DNA from: Roseiconus lacunae
GTDB lineage: Bacteria; Planctomycetota; Planctomycetia; Pirellulales; Pirellulaceae
Assembly: GCF_008312935.1 (NCBI RefSeq)
Contig: NZ_VSZO01000012.1
Location: forward strand, 534,664 to 598,663
Direction of reading: 5' to 3'
DNA: 64,000 nucleotides
Shown: positions 39,115 to 50,455 of the stretch, piece by piece
How positions within the stretch are numbered: position 1 is the stretch's first letter
Layout of the letters: every line of letters starts with the position of its first letter
Program-made: the position numbers and the translations under genes
Notes under the pieces: model-generated
Database searches by the model: none
What the model was told of the DNA's origin: nothing
The model's input: only the letters and a program-made list of their open reading frames with translations

Positions 39115-39612
39115 ATGAACCTGAACGATGTCCATCGCGGAATTCAAAAGAACCGCAAACGAAAACGTATCGGCCGCGGTCCCGGTAGCGGTACCGGCAA
39201 GACATCCGGTCGCGGTCACAAAGGCCACAAAAGCCGTAGCGGTTACAGCCGCAAACCGAACTTCCAAGGCGGCGCGATGCCGATGTTCCGCCGCGTCCCC
39301 AAACGTGGTTTCAATAACCGCTGGGCGACCACGGTCTTCGCCGTTAATGTCGGAACCCTCAACGATCGATTCGAAGATGGCGATGAGGTCACACTCGAGG
39401 CAATGGCCGCGAAGGATGTCGCCAAAGGCACCTTCGATGAGGTCAAGATCCTTGGTGACGGCGAATTGTCAAAGAAACTGACCGTGTCGGCGCACCGTTT
39501 CAGCAAGTCGGCCGAAGAAAAGATCACTGCTGCCGGCGGAACCGTCAACAAGCTCGTCGCGAAACGAACTCCAGAAGAGCGCGTCGCGGCACTCAAAGAA
39601 GCCGGAAAGTAG
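39115..39612 (+). CDS. rplO: 50S ribosomal protein L15
   Basis: 165 residues. [20 protein letters not shown] is diagnostic. Only 89 bp lie between it and rpsE, too little for rpmD (L30), which is usually between them. Confidence 0.97.
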   Translation: MNLNDVHRGIQKNRKRKRIGRGPGSGTGKTSGRGHKGHKSRSGYSRKPNFQGGAMPMFRRVPKRGFNNRWATTVFAVNVGTLNDRFEDGDEVTLEAMAAKDVAKGTFDEVKILGDGELSKKLTVSAHRFSKSAEEKITAAGGTVNKLVAKRTPEERVAALKEAGK

Positions 39613-39780
39613 TCGCACAGACGTTCGGCTTTAAGGTCTCGCTCGCCGAGGCTGGCAGAATCGGTCATCCACGACCGCGATCGCTTCGCCTCGGACTTTC
39701 TAGGACTGACCTCGCCGTCGTTGGCAGAAATCACTACAGTTTCCGCAGACCATTTTGTCGAACATTGACGAGTCGAGCGA

Positions 39781-41178
39781 ATGCTTGAAAAACTGCGAAT
39801 CATCTTCACCATTCCCGAGCTGCGGAAAAAGATTTTCCTGACCCTTGGGTTGCTGGCGATCTACCGTATCGGGTTCCACATCCCACTTCCGATGGTCGAC
39901 AACACGCCGACCGATTCTGCCGGGGGTGGCGCTGCCGACTTCCTGCAGCGTGTCAGCTTGTTCGCGGCGAGTGATCTGCGGCAACTGACGATCTTTGGGC
40001 TGGGAATCATGCCGTACATTTCGGCGTCGATCATCTTGCAGCTACTTGGCACTACGGTTCCGGCGTTGGCGGAATTGAAGAAAGAAGGCCAAGCAGGGCA
40101 GAAGAAGATCAACGAATACACTCGGTACCTCACTGTTGGTATCTGCTTGGTACAGAGCTGGATCTACCTTTCGGTGATGTTGACCGCTTCGGGCCCCGGC
40201 GGCGGAAACATCAACCCGAACTTCCTGAACTCGACCGGCACGGCGTTGTACTTCCCATGGCAAGTGACCGCGGTTGCGGTGATGACCTGCGGAAGTATTT
40301 TCCTGATGTGGCTCGGCGAGCAGATTGACGAGCACGGCATCGGTAACGGAATCAGCTTGTTGATCATGGCAGGGATCCTCGCTCAGATGCCCAAGGCGTT
40401 GTACGAGCTGGTCCGCAACATGGAGACTCAGTTGACCGGCCTGGCCCGCGGACAGGTTGGGATCGAGACGTTAATCTTGCTCTTTGTGCTGTTCATCGGG
40501 GTGGTGATCGGCGTGGTGTTTATCACGCTGGGCCAACGAAAGATCCCGACACAGTCGGCGAAATTCACCCGCGGACGAAAAGTCTACGGCGGCAGCCGCC
40601 AATTTTTGCCGCTGCGTATTAACCAAGCCGGTGTGATGCCGATCATCTTCGCCAGTAGCTTGTTGATGATCCCTGGCGTTGCGATCGGGGCGGCCGCGGG
40701 TCTGTTCGAACCGGGAAGCTTTTTGTTCGACGCCCTGAACCTGATTGGGTTGACGCTGAACGATCCCGCATCGTTCGTCTATAGCCTTCTCTATGTCGCG
40801 TTGATCTTCTTCTTTTGCTACTTCTGGACGGCGATTACGTTCAATCCAAAAGAGATCTCCGACAACCTGAAAGAAAGTGGGACGTTCATCCCGGGTTATC
40901 GACCGGGTAAGCGAACAACGGACTACTTGGAAAAGGTAATGCTACGCATCACCTATGTCGGTGCAGCCTTCCTTTCGATCGTCGCGATCGTCCCAACGGT
41001 GGTTTACGGTTCTCTTGGCGTGCCTTACGCGGTTGCCGGTTTCTACGGAGGCACCGGTTTGTTGATCGCAGTCAGTGTTGCGTTCGACTTAGTCCAAAAG
41101 ATCGATGCCCACCTGGTGATGCGAAACTATCGCGGTCTTCTTGAAGGTGCCGGTGGCGGTGTTACTCCGGTCGTTTAG
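39781..41178 (+). CDS. secY: Protein translocase subunit SecY
   Basis: 465 residues, ten expected transmembrane helices; central pore of the Sec translocon. GIMPYISASIILQLL (helix 2), GNGISLLIMAGIL and the QRKIP cytosolic loop are conserved. It is preceded by a 168-bp gap and overlapped only by the longer, unlikely adk frame. Confidence 0.97.
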   Translation: MLEKLRIIFTIPELRKKIFLTLGLLAIYRIGFHIPLPMVDNTPTDSAGGGAADFLQRVSLFAASDLRQLTIFGLGIMPYISASIILQLLGTTVPALAELKKEGQAGQKKINEYTRYLTVGICLVQSWIYLSVMLTASGPGGGNINPNFLNSTGTALYFPWQVTAVAVMTCGSIFLMWLGEQIDEHGIGNGISLLIMAGILAQMPKALYELVRNMETQLTGLARGQVGIETLILLFVLFIGVVIGVVFITLGQRKIPTQSAKFTRGRKVYGGSRQFLPLRINQAGVMPIIFASSLLMIPGVAIGAAAGLFEPGSFLFDALNLIGLTLNDPASFVYSLLYVALIFFFCYFWTAITFNPKEISDNLKESGTFIPGYRPGKRTTDYLEKVMLRITYVGAAFLSIVAIVPTVVYGSLGVPYAVAGFYGGTGLLIAVSVAFDLVQKIDAHLVMRNYRGLLEGAGGGVTPVV

Positions 41179-41218
41179 ATCGGACGTGCGGCGAAGTGAG
41201 ATAGACGGATCCAGGCTG

Positions 41219-41791
41219 ATGCGAGTAGTCTTCATCGGTCCGCCTGGAGCGGGCAAAGGAACACAGTGCAGACGTCTGCAGACGGAGCTTGGCGTTCCCC
41301 ACGTCTCGACGGGCGAAATGCTCCGGGCGACGAAAAGTGATTCGCCGATCGGCAAGATGATTGCTGATCTGATCGACGGCGGAAACCTCGCCCCCGACGA
41401 CCTTGTGATGCAGTACGTCGTCGACCGTCTTAAAAAACCGGATTGCAATGCCGGGGTTCTATTCGACGGTTTTCCCCGCACGGTGAACCAGGCTCGTATG
41501 CTTGATGTCCATTTAGCGGAAAAAGGCGTACCTCTTGATGCGGTGATCAATTTGCATGCTGATCCGAAAGAATTGGTCAGCCGTTTGCTCCGTCGCGCCG
41601 AAATCGAGAACCGTGCCGATGACACGTCCGACGCAATTCAATCGCGGTTGGAGATTTTTCATCGACGAACCAAACCGGTACTCGACTACTACTTGCAAGC
41701 CGGTTTGGTGGAATCGGTTGATGCCATGCAGTCGACCGATGTGGTCTATCAAGCGATCCTAGATGCGATCGCTAAGCGAACGCGAAACTAG
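41219..41791 (+). CDS. adk: Adenylate kinase, short form
   Basis: 190 residues from the ATG at 41219 (MRVVFIGPPGAGKGTQ). The P-loop is GPPGAGKGT; LFDGFPRT and RLLRRAEIENRADD are also conserved. It lacks the roughly 25-residue LID insertion (and its zinc site) present in E. coli-type and Bacillus-type enzymes. It converts AMP and ATP to two ADP. The 41-nt gap after secY suggests co-transcription. A terminator follows at 42027-42059. Confidence 0.95.
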   Translation: MRVVFIGPPGAGKGTQCRRLQTELGVPHVSTGEMLRATKSDSPIGKMIADLIDGGNLAPDDLVMQYVVDRLKKPDCNAGVLFDGFPRTVNQARMLDVHLAEKGVPLDAVINLHADPKELVSRLLRRAEIENRADDTSDAIQSRLEIFHRRTKPVLDYYLQAGLVESVDAMQSTDVVYQAILDAIAKRTRN

Positions 41792-42145
41792 AGTTTCATC
41801 AATCTCTGAAAGTTGAAATCGCCGAATGGCGTCGGCCTCCGTTGAGTTGCGAGAACCGACATTGGCACCAAGGTTCGCGAGTTAAGAGTGGGACCGTACG
41901 AGTAAGCGCGCGGTTTGTGAACTTTTTCCATCGCCGAATGGTAGCGGCGCGTCGGTTACCCCCACCGTAACTTTCGCCGGTCCGCCCGCCCAAGATTCTT
42001 GGTTGGGCAACGCGCGAGCTGATCGCTGAGTCCGCCTATCGGCCTCCGGGCTTTTTTTTGCACATCTCGTCGATTCGAATGTCCGGTACAATAAGGGCTG
42101 ATTCCACCCTCAGTACATCGCCGGCATAGACTGGAATATTGACCG
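41792..42145. other. Intergenic spacer after adk
   Basis: About 350 bp. It contains the terminator at 42027-42059 and no gene. infA, rpmJ, rpsM, rpsK, rpoA and rplQ, which often follow adk, are absent. Confidence 0.5.
42027..42059 (+). terminator. Likely terminator of the ribosomal cluster
   Basis: Stem AGTCCG/CGGGCT (one G-U pair) followed by eight T at 42052-42059. Confidence 0.6.
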
Positions 42146-45100
42146 ATGCAACTCCGCTGCCTGATCGCTCGTCCTCAGCCACTGATTCTCGTTAGCATGG
42201 TGCTATTTTCCGTGCTGCTATCGGCATCGAAGTCACAGGCCCAACAACAGCGATTTGGATCCAATTTCCAACGTAATTCGGCACGATTTATCGAACCACC
42301 GCGATCACTTCGGCAGCAGATTCGTGACGCCGAGATGGCGATCGAAGAAGAACGATATAGCGATGCGATCGTTGTACTCGGTGACTTGCTCGAACGAAGC
42401 CCCGACGCGACGGACGACTCGTCGATCGCTGGGCAAGATTTCTTTTTGGGCGTCGAAGATCATCAAGGGCAGCGACTGGAGAAAAGCATCCTGCGGCACT
42501 GTTCCGATCTGCTTCGCGAGTTGCCCGAACAAGCAATGCAGATTTACGAGCTCCGCTATGGCGCGATGGCCAAGCGAGGACTTGAACAAGCCACCGCGGA
42601 CCGTGATTGGAAACTGCTCGCCGAGGTCCGCCAAAAGTACTTCCATACGGTCGCAGGCTATCAGGCGTCGTTGCTGTTAGCGCAACGTGAGCTTTACCGG
42701 GGACATCCGCTTTCGGCATCCATGTTGCTTGATGATGTCGTGACCAGTCGGCATGCAATCAAATTGCTAGGGCCAGAAGTGATCGCACTGCACGCAGTTG
42801 CTTGTCGGCTTGGCGGTCGATCTCTTCCGCGTGAACTTGCCAATCGATCCCTTTCGATCGCCGTTGACGAAGGCGACTCCGAGACGGTCCGTGACTGGCG
42901 TCAATGGATTGATGAGCACTACAAGGGTTCCGCAACCGATTCCATCGTCAAGCCATCGGATTATCGAATGCTCGGCGGTGCGCTTTCACGCAACGAAACA
43001 TCCGAGGGGCAAATGCCTCTGACAACGCCTCGCTGGATGTTGGTCACCACCGCGACACCGCTGGATGAATCAACCCTTCATCAAAAGTCCGAAGACTTAG
43101 CGGCGAGCGGTCAGCTGCCTCCGCCTAGTTGGTCGCCACTACTGGTCGGCGACCAATTACTGATGCGAACTACCGAGCGTTTACGAGGCGTCGATCATCG
43201 AACCGGCAAACGAGTCTGGCAATACCCTTGGGCCGATGACGAAGCGGCTACCGAGGATTCGTATGGAGGCTTGGCCGATCCGATCGGATCCAATGAGACG
43301 AGCGAACGATTGGCTCGAACGGTGTTTCATGACATCCCGTATGGCCAGATCAGCAGTGATGGCAAACATGTCTTCCTCCTCGACGATCTGATGCCATCGC
43401 GACAAGTCACGATCAATCCCTTGATCGGTGTCCAAGGCGCTCAGCCAATTGAGAGCGCCCGCAACACGCTTGTCGCGTTGGACCTGGCCACCGAAGGGAA
43501 GATCCGTTGGCGTCTAGGACAGAACGGCACCGTCGAGAGTGAATTGAATGAGGCGTTCTTCCTGGGACCACCACTGGCATTCGATGGCGACCTGTATTGT
43601 TTGGTCGAACTCTCCGGTGACATTATCCTTGCCTGTATCGCACCGTCGACCGGCGAGATGCGTTGGAAACAGCAACTGATCGCGGTCGAGGGTGCGGCGA
43701 TTGGTTTGGATCCGGCGCGACGTGTTTCGGGCTGTTTGATTACTTACCATGAAGGCGTGTTGATCTGCCCGACGGGTACCGGTGCGACGATCGCGTTCAA
43801 CCTGATCGACCGCACCCTTCGATGGGCAAATTCTTATGAACGGCGCGTCGGTGCACCGGTGATGATCGGATCACGACGTAATTCCAATTCGGCCGAGCAA
43901 TCGCCGCGGTGGCACAGTTCTCTGGCGATCGCCAACGGCAATCGTTTGTTGGTCACACCGGCGACGACCGACAATTTGTTTTGCTATTCGCTCGTCGATG
44001 GCAAGCAAGCGTTTAGCAAACCGCGTCAAGATTCGTTTTACGTTGCCGGGGTTCGTGAAAATCAGTTTCTGGTTGTCGGGCCACGTCAAGTCACCAGCTA
44101 CGGACTCGACGAAGGACGACTGCAGTGGCAAACAGATGCCAAATTACTTTCGACCGGAAATCAAATCATCGGTCGTGGCGTCTTCGGCGATGGTTTTTAC
44201 ATTGTTCCGACAAGCGGCAATGAATTGATCAAGCTATCGCTCGATGACGGTTCGGTCGTCGAACGTCGCAAGACTAGCTTCCCACTCGGGAACCTGGTCG
44301 CAATCGATGGTGAAATCATTGCGCAAGGCGCGACCGCACTCTCGGTTGCTTATGGACAAACCACACTGGGACCTCGCGTCGAACGTCTACTTGAGGAGGA
44401 CCCGAACAACCTGGATGCACTCGTTCAAAAAGCACTGTTGCTTGCTGAGCAACAGCAACGCGGCGAAGCCCTGAACGTGCTCCGTCAAGCCCGCCAAATC
44501 GATCCGGAAAGCGACGACGTCTTATTGCTTTCGATCGGATTGATGCTCGACGAACTCCGTGAGAATCCGTCGCCGCCGGAGTCTTTGGAAAGGGATCTCG
44601 AACAGATCATTGATACCCCGACACAACGCTTGGAATTTCTCGCGTTGCGATTGGAGGCATCGCTGCGACACAAAGATCTCACCGTCGCCGCACAGCGACT
44701 CCTTGAGCTTTCGTCGATCGCCATCAGCCTGGGCGACAGTACCGAAAAGGACTCTGCGGTCATGAATGACTCCGCACGTGATTGCAACCTCGACAGTTGG
44801 CTGGCCGCCCGTGCATCGGAATTAGCGGCTCTGGCGGAGGAGTCCAACCAACGTGAGCAGATTCAAAATCTTGTCGATGCGAAATCGGAAACGTTAGCGT
44901 TCGGGTCCTCTAAGGAACTGATTTCGACGACCCAACACCTTCGTGCCCTCGGCCGCAAATCGCTCGTCCGATCTGCCGTCGACCGACTTATCGAAGAGGA
45001 AAACGAACTCGCGGCAGAACGCTTGCTGTATGGTCCGCGAAGTGTCATTGAAGCGCTGCGGGAATCGGCGGATGCCCCCCAAGACGATGACGTTTCAACG

Positions 45101-46747
45101 TCAATCGAGGCCGAAGATCGATTGCGGTTGGCGAAGATTTATGAGCAAGGGAAAATGTACGTCGACGCGCAATCGCTTCTGGATTCGCTCTCAGATTCTC
45201 AAGACGATGCGTTCATCCGACAGCGTGATCAGTTGAAAACGGATCTGGCAGCCGAACTCGCTGACAAGCCAACGATTGACGCCGAGCAGACGGTTACAGT
45301 CGATTGGCAACATCCCAATACGCTGGGCATCTCAAGCCCTTCGCCAAGTCAATACGTCGTTCGGCCGACGCTATCCGGCGGGCAATCATTCGAAGGTTGG
45401 ACGATCGCCAATCTTCCTAATGCGGTGATGTTTCAAACACCGGACGGCCGCTACATCCCAATGCCCACCGACGAATTTCGATCGGTACGCAACAGCGATC
45501 GAACCGCAACCATCAGTGGTGGCATCATGATTTCAGAGCGTCCCGGGCGGATCTCTGCAATCGATATGATGGAAATCCAGTCTGGGCGTCGCAACGATGC
45601 CTTACTATGGACGAGAGACTTTGGTGGAAATGGATCAAACTACCGACGTCAATCAAAACCAACCGCTTTCGGCGACACGATCTATTCATATCCCACACAT
45701 TCAGTCGCGGCGAATGTGAATAGTGAACTGCGAATCGGTCCTGTGCTCGGTGACCGGTTGCTCGTCTTACACTCTGGCGATTTGCTCGCCATCAACATCA
45801 CCGACAAGAGCACCATGTGGCGCAATTCGGATGCTCCTCCGATCGGACACATGGTGACCGATGAAGGACGCGTCGCCGTCGTATCACAGATGCCAAATGT
45901 TATCTCCAGCGTGACGCTGTTTGACCTTCACGACGGCCGTAAACTTGAAACGCGTGATTGGGAATACGGTGAAATCTGGACCAGCTGTGGAAAATACGTG
46001 CTGGCTTACGAGATCGGCGAAAACCGATCTTCGGCCACCGTTCGGTTGGTCAATCCCTTCGACGACTCAGTGGTGCTGGAAACCGAAGCCAAAGTGAAAC
46101 AACCACGGATCTATACAGAAGGATCCGGCGGGGGACGTCTACTCCAAGATCGCTATATGGTGTTGTTTGATAACACCGGCCGGTTGGTCATTTGGGATTT
46201 GCCAGCTGGGAAACAGATCTGCGAACATGAGACCGGGGAACTCACCCCGTTTCAATCGATGCATGCGATCTGGATGCGAGATCGGATTGTTGTCTTGGCG
46301 GCGAAAACGATTGAGCAAAGCCGAGGTAGCACACGCGTCCAGCAAGCGGACTTTCATTTCCCCGCCCACCGGCTCATATCGGTCGACCTCAGATCGGGTG
46401 ATCTGCAATGGCAGCGAGAGCTAGAACGGCCTTGGGGAATCACCATTCACCAACCCTTCAACTCTCCCGTTCTGTTGATGAGCCGCCTGCAAACATTGTT
46501 CACCGTCAACCGTTCGATACCAAAACTCGACTTGGCGATGGTACGCTTGAGCGATGGAAAAACCATTCACGAACAACTCGAACAAGAAGTTCAGCCGAGG
46601 GCGAGCAACCTTAGCACAACGGTGATGTTGCAACCCAGCCAGAACCAGATTCGAGTTCAAGTCGATTCTGAATTGATTACATATTCCTTTGGCAAAACTG
46701 AAGTCGAAGAGATAGAACCGTACGAAGAGTCCGATACCGATCAATAA
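42146..46747 (+). CDS. Large secreted TPR and PQQ-like beta-propeller protein
   Basis: 1533 residues with a signal peptide (about 1-32). An N-terminal helical TPR-like part (MAIEEERYSDAIVVLGDLLE) is followed by PQQ/WD-type propeller blades (LRGVDHRTGKRVWQYPW; LYCLVELSGDIILACIAPST; LVDGKQAFSKPRQ), a second helical TPR segment (about 740-1040; LLAEQQQRGEALNVLRQARQ), and a second propeller near the C-terminus (HSGDLLAINITDKSTMWRNS; VSVDLRSGDLQWQRELERPW after a fold break). No PQQ-dehydrogenase active site is visible, so a binding or scaffold role is more likely. Proteins of this type are typical of planctomycetes. Alone after the ribosomal cluster terminator. Confidence 0.75.
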   Translation: MQLRCLIARPQPLILVSMVLFSVLLSASKSQAQQQRFGSNFQRNSARFIEPPRSLRQQIRDAEMAIEEERYSDAIVVLGDLLERSPDATDDSSIAGQDFFLGVEDHQGQRLEKSILRHCSDLLRELPEQAMQIYELRYGAMAKRGLEQATADRDWKLLAEVRQKYFHTVAGYQASLLLAQRELYRGHPLSASMLLDDVVTSRHAIKLLGPEVIALHAVACRLGGRSLPRELANRSLSIAVDEGDSETVRDWRQWIDEHYKGSATDSIVKPSDYRMLGGALSRNETSEGQMPLTTPRWMLVTTATPLDESTLHQKSEDLAASGQLPPPSWSPLLVGDQLLMRTTERLRGVDHRTGKRVWQYPWADDEAATEDSYGGLADPIGSNETSERLARTVFHDIPYGQISSDGKHVFLLDDLMPSRQVTINPLIGVQGAQPIESARNTLVALDLATEGKIRWRLGQNGTVESELNEAFFLGPPLAFDGDLYCLVELSGDIILACIAPSTGEMRWKQQLIAVEGAAIGLDPARRVSGCLITYHEGVLICPTGTGATIAFNLIDRTLRWANSYERRVGAPVMIGSRRNSNSAEQSPRWHSSLAIANGNRLLVTPATTDNLFCYSLVDGKQAFSKPRQDSFYVAGVRENQFLVVGPRQVTSYGLDEGRLQWQTDAKLLSTGNQIIGRGVFGDGFYIVPTSGNELIKLSLDDGSVVERRKTSFPLGNLVAIDGEIIAQGATALSVAYGQTTLGPRVERLLEEDPNNLDALVQKALLLAEQQQRGEALNVLRQARQIDPESDDVLLLSIGLMLDELRENPSPPESLERDLEQIIDTPTQRLEFLALRLEASLRHKDLTVAAQRLLELSSIAISLGDSTEKDSAVMNDSARDCNLDSWLAARASELAALAEESNQREQIQNLVDAKSETLAFGSSKELISTTQHLRALGRKSLVRSAVDRLIEEENELAAERLLYGPRSVIEALRESADAPQDDDVSTSIEAEDRLRLAKIYEQGKMYVDAQSLLDSLSDSQDDAFIRQRDQLKTDLAAELADKPTIDAEQTVTVDWQHPNTLGISSPSPSQYVVRPTLSGGQSFEGWTIANLPNAVMFQTPDGRYIPMPTDEFRSVRNSDRTATISGGIMISERPGRISAIDMMEIQSGRRNDALLWTRDFGGNGSNYRRQSKPTAFGDTIYSYPTHSVAANVNSELRIGPVLGDRLLVLHSGDLLAINITDKSTMWRNSDAPPIGHMVTDEGRVAVVSQMPNVISSVTLFDLHDGRKLETRDWEYGEIWTSCGKYVLAYEIGENRSSATVRLVNPFDDSVVLETEAKVKQPRIYTEGSGGGRLLQDRYMVLFDNTGRLVIWDLPAGKQICEHETGELTPFQSMHAIWMRDRIVVLAAKTIEQSRGSTRVQQADFHFPAHRLISVDLRSGDLQWQRELERPWGITIHQPFNSPVLLMSRLQTLFTVNRSIPKLDLAMVRLSDGKTIHEQLEQEVQPRASNLSTTVMLQPSQNQIRVQVDSELITYSFGKTEVEEIEPYEESDTDQ

Positions 46748-46790
46748 CGCCGGCGACCATCGTCGAGGCAGCGATCGGCCAAAACGCCGA

Positions 46791-47225
46791 TCAGCTTGTT
46801 GGTGTGGCCTTCACCGCGGTGCCATTGCAACAGATCATCAACATCGAGTTCCCAATCGTTGAGTAATCAAAACGCATCCCGATTACGGCATTAGCGCCAA
46901 GTTCCTTCGCACGTTTCGCCATCTCGGCCATCGCAGTGTTCCGCCCCCGCACCAATACGCTTTCGTATTGACCAGACCGTCCGCCGACAATGTCTGAGAT
47001 CGTCGCGACAAAATCTCGAATCACATTCGCTCCGAAAATGGTTTCCCCAAACACCGGACCGAAATACTCATCGATAGAGTGGGTCGTGATCGTCGACGTG
47101 GTCGTGATGACGAGTCCATCCAAAGGGTTCTCTGGGACTGACTTGGGACGTGGGGCCTGACAGGTCCAACAGATGTTGTAGCCAAGATCGGTTTCTCCTC
47201 CACACGAAGGACAGGTCCAGGGCAT
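46791..47225 (-). CDS. Zinc-ribbon YbjQ/UPF0145 family protein
   Basis: 144 residues from the ATG at 47225 (MPWTCPSCGGETDLG), with AAGGA about 9 nt upstream. A short zinc ribbon (CPSC and CWTC) precedes a YbjQ domain (ITTTSTITTHSIDEYFGPVF; then AMAEMAKRAKELGANAVIGM). YbjQ proteins form pentameric rings, and a metal-related role has been proposed; function unproven. Confidence 0.75.
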   Translation of the reverse strand: MPWTCPSCGGETDLGYNICWTCQAPRPKSVPENPLDGLVITTTSTITTHSIDEYFGPVFGETIFGANVIRDFVATISDIVGGRSGQYESVLVRGRNTAMAEMAKRAKELGANAVIGMRFDYSTIGNSMLMICCNGTAVKATPTS

Positions 47226-47453
47226 TGAACGTTTCCTTAATTTCAATCAATAGGTTTAGCCGTATGCCGTTCACCACGGCGTCCGTTCAACCTTCGGAGC
47301 TAACGCCCGTCGGCTGATGAGCCTTCCCCGAACACTTGGTCTAGACGGAACACCGATCACCCTCAGGAAAGAAGTGGGTGCGTAAAGTGGACGAAGCCGA
47401 ACTTCGAAAGTAAACACGCGTCGGCTTCACGAGTAGAACTCTGAACCCGCCCT

Positions 47454-48107
47454 CTAAGAATACCAAAAGAACAGCGTTACCCCTAAACCTAACATCAATG
47501 CCGAAGCAATCAAAGCGTGAAGGTATCGATGATCTCGAGTCCTTACAAATGCCCAGCCGGCGGCGCTCGTCCCTATCAGTCCTGGCAAAATCAAGATGGG
47601 TTGGAAATCGACGGTCGCCCTCGGATCCAGGAATGCATAAAGCGATTCTGCGGCTCCAAGAACCGGCCAGATCCAAAACCAATAGACCAACCATCGGCGC
47701 TGACTGATTCGCAGGCCACGCCGATACACATCAAGTGAATGCGGGCGCCGATCTTCGACGACTTTCGTCTGACAATGCCAACAGCGAGTGGTCGCAATTA
47801 GCTTGGTCACCGAGATCGACAGGTCTGCATCGCACCTTGGACAACGTACGGCAAATCGTCGCGAACGATAATCAGCCCACACCAGCCCCGCGAGAAAAAA
47901 CAGAATCGAAGACGACATCAGCAAGAGCAGAGCGATTTCGCCGGCGGTATCTCCCATCCTCGATTTCGCCGCAGCGAGGAACGGAACACGGATCGAACCG
48001 ATCCACGCGATCACGACCAACATGACAGCCGAACTGACGATGACCGATGGGAACAGTACCCAAGCGCGTCGTCGTGCCAGTCGTTTTAATTCCGCTTCGG
48101 TCCACAT
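47454..48107 (-). CDS. Membrane protein with internal zinc ribbon
   Basis: 217 residues from the ATG at 48107 (MWTEAELKRLARRRAW). Two N-terminal transmembrane helices, then a CPRC-17-CWHC zinc ribbon facing the cytoplasm (about 86-110), then three or four further helices. No family recognised. Near the zinc-ribbon YbjQ gene on the same strand. Confidence 0.6.
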   Translation of the reverse strand: MWTEAELKRLARRRAWVLFPSVIVSSAVMLVVIAWIGSIRVPFLAAAKSRMGDTAGEIALLLLMSSSILFFLAGLVWADYRSRRFAVRCPRCDADLSISVTKLIATTRCWHCQTKVVEDRRPHSLDVYRRGLRISQRRWLVYWFWIWPVLGAAESLYAFLDPRATVDFQPILILPGLIGTSAAGWAFVRTRDHRYLHALIASALMLGLGVTLFFWYS

Positions 48108-48166
48108 TCGAATGCGACACTCAACTGGCAACCATTCTGTGCCGTACCGATCACCACTTAAAAGAT

Positions 48167-50455
48167 TCAGTTTGCGGCGGCTACCAATGACTTCGTCGGA
48201 TCAACGTAGTCATGGTGATCGATGACGAGCTCTGATTCACTCTCGTCGGCGTGAGGTCTCATCGTACCAAAGTACAACAAGCAAGTGGTCGCAACCCCCA
48301 TACTGATCAGCGTCCAGAAGGGTTGATAGGCCGGCCCCAGATCCGTTTGACTGACAAACAGGCTTGCACCTTCCCAACTGCTCGCAGAAATCCGGTCAAG
48401 TGAGACCGACAACGCGTTGTTGGTCACATGAATCAAAATGCAAGGAAGAATGCTGCCAGTCCGTAATGTGATCCAACCGAGAACGACTCCCATCAAGGAT
48501 GCCGCGATGGATTGTTGCAGAACGCCATGAGAGATTCCGAACATCAATGCGGTCACGACGACGGCGCGAAACTTTCCGCGTTCGCGAACCAAACCGCCAA
48601 AGATAAATCCGCGAAACGCCAGTTCCTCACATAAGGCCGGCAATAGTGCCATCAAGAGCACCACCGACCCCCACGGCGCCGAACCAATTTGTTCGGCAAA
48701 CGGTTTCATGGCCGCCGCCGCTTGCTCGCTGATCGGATAAAGATGGTTGATAAACTTCGACAACATTACATAAGTCGGATGCAACGTGACTCCGAATAGC
48801 ACCGCCATCGGCAATGTCGTCCAATGAGGCATCCGAATTCGAAGACTTTCTCGAATCGACGTCGTGAACATCGTCGCCATCAACAGCGCGGGGAACAAGA
48901 TCAAGACCTGTGGCAACATGATCATCTTGGCAATCCCGGTGAAATCAGTCGGCACGACGGCGACACTCAATCGTGCAAAGAACAGTGAAACCAGAATGAA
49001 CGCGCCACAGGCGTAGGCCTGGACTGGAGTGGCTGCTTGTTGACGATCGCGCCAGAGATGACGCACCCACATCCCCAGTTCCCATTGCTCACTGCCTCCG
49101 AACAACACGGACTCGCTTTCGAATTGGTGTCGAGCCCACCGGGCAGCGGCCCACAAACAGGCTCCGGTCACCGTCGCGACCATGGGTACGAAAAACAATG
49201 CGGTCGCATACTGACCTTCGACCAAGGCGCGTACTAACAGAAACATCCCGGTCACCGGGATTAAACTGGTGCCGATATTCAGCGTCGTGCCGGGAATCAT
49301 TGGCAACATGACCAAAGGCAACGTCACCATCATCAGTGGCATCAAATAGTACTGCCCTTCTTTGCTGCTGCGGGCCATCGCCGCGACGGCCAACGCTAGC
49401 GCGCTAAACAAGCATGCCAGCGGTATCAAGGCCACAAACAGCCACAGCATCGGCACCAATGGCGGAGCGCCGAAGACCTGCGAAGTTCCCGCGATTCCGA
49501 TGTGCTTGAAAACAAGTGAACTGGTCATCAACATGCTTCCGGCGTTTAACAGCGCCGTCAGCATGCTGAAGGTTGCCACTGCGCCGAGCTTTCCCCAGAC
49601 GATTTCGCAGCGCAGTGCGGGGCTGCAAAGCAACGTCTCAAGTGTGCCTCGCTCTTTCTCACCGGCGACCAGATCGATCGCGGGATAGAACGCACCCGTC
49701 ATCGCCCATACCAACATGATGAACGGCAACAACTTGCTCCAAAAAGCGGCTTCGCGTGTCTGCTTTGGCGATGTGTCCTGGTCGGCCCAATCAAACGGAA
49801 GCAGCACGTCTGGGTCGATCCCAACTCCGGACAACCGTTCTTTGATCCATTCGCCTCGCCACGCGGTTAGGATCGATGCGACCCGCCCACGTGCGACGAC
49901 GGATTGGTCTCGCCCGGCGTTGTATAGCAACTCAATTTGAGTGTTCTCGACGGGACGGTCTCGCCCCGCAGTTCCGATTAGTTCCTGCTTCAGTGAGGCG
50001 TTCTTAAACTCCGGGGGAAACAAGACGACTAAGTCGAACGTACCTTGTGTCACCCATCCACTCGCTTTGGAGCGGACATATTCGTCTTTCGTGCTCGCAC
50101 TCGCCGTCCCGGTCAGTTCATCCCAGCGGTAGGCGAGTAAGTTGATCGGTTGTTCTGTCTCACCGAGGTGTGGCGCGAACGCTTCGCCGTCCAGCAACGC
50201 CGGTCCGTCGACGAGGTGCTCGGTACCGACGACACAAACCGCGGTCGGATGTTGTTGCGAAAATTGCGCGATCTGTAACAGCAGCATCCCGACCAGCGGA
50301 TACAGCATGATCGGAAGCACTGCGATCGTGAACAAGGTTCGCCGATCTCGAAGTTGGTCTCGCATTTCGCGAATGTAGATCAACCAGATCGCACTCCATC
50401 GAGCCTTATCGGCCATCGCCGCTCGGCGGCGAAGTTGTTCGGACTGCTTACTCAT
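48167..50455 (-). CDS. ABC-2 type permease (NatB-like) fused to a CPBP intramembrane protease domain
   Basis: 762 residues. Residues about 20-440 are an ABC-2 exporter permease: an N-terminal helix ([20 protein letters not shown]), a large extracytoplasmic segment, then helices starting near [20 protein letters not shown]. Residues about 530-735 are a CPBP/CAAX-type intramembrane metalloprotease with EELAFRG (two Glu, one Arg), FGISHG and HVTNN, the expected catalytic motifs. The fusion occurs in other planctomycetes. It is translated with the ATPase gene upstream (ATGA overlap). It may export a substrate and process a membrane protein; neither is known. Confidence 0.85.
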   Translation of the reverse strand: MSKQSEQLRRRAAMADKARWSAIWLIYIREMRDQLRDRRTLFTIAVLPIMLYPLVGMLLLQIAQFSQQHPTAVCVVGTEHLVDGPALLDGEAFAPHLGETEQPINLLAYRWDELTGTASASTKDEYVRSKASGWVTQGTFDLVVLFPPEFKNASLKQELIGTAGRDRPVENTQIELLYNAGRDQSVVARGRVASILTAWRGEWIKERLSGVGIDPDVLLPFDWADQDTSPKQTREAAFWSKLLPFIMLVWAMTGAFYPAIDLVAGEKERGTLETLLCSPALRCEIVWGKLGAVATFSMLTALLNAGSMLMTSSLVFKHIGIAGTSQVFGAPPLVPMLWLFVALIPLACLFSALALAVAAMARSSKEGQYYLMPLMMVTLPLVMLPMIPGTTLNIGTSLIPVTGMFLLVRALVEGQYATALFFVPMVATVTGACLWAAARWARHQFESESVLFGGSEQWELGMWVRHLWRDRQQAATPVQAYACGAFILVSLFFARLSVAVVPTDFTGIAKMIMLPQVLILFPALLMATMFTTSIRESLRIRMPHWTTLPMAVLFGVTLHPTYVMLSKFINHLYPISEQAAAAMKPFAEQIGSAPWGSVVLLMALLPALCEELAFRGFIFGGLVRERGKFRAVVVTALMFGISHGVLQQSIAASLMGVVLGWITLRTGSILPCILIHVTNNALSVSLDRISASSWEGASLFVSQTDLGPAYQPFWTLISMGVATTCLLYFGTMRPHADESESELVIDHHDYVDPTKSLVAAAN

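Noticed and set aside
42288..42758. Minus-strand gene inside the 1533-residue protein gene
   Set aside because: It is the antisense shadow of a well-supported coding region.
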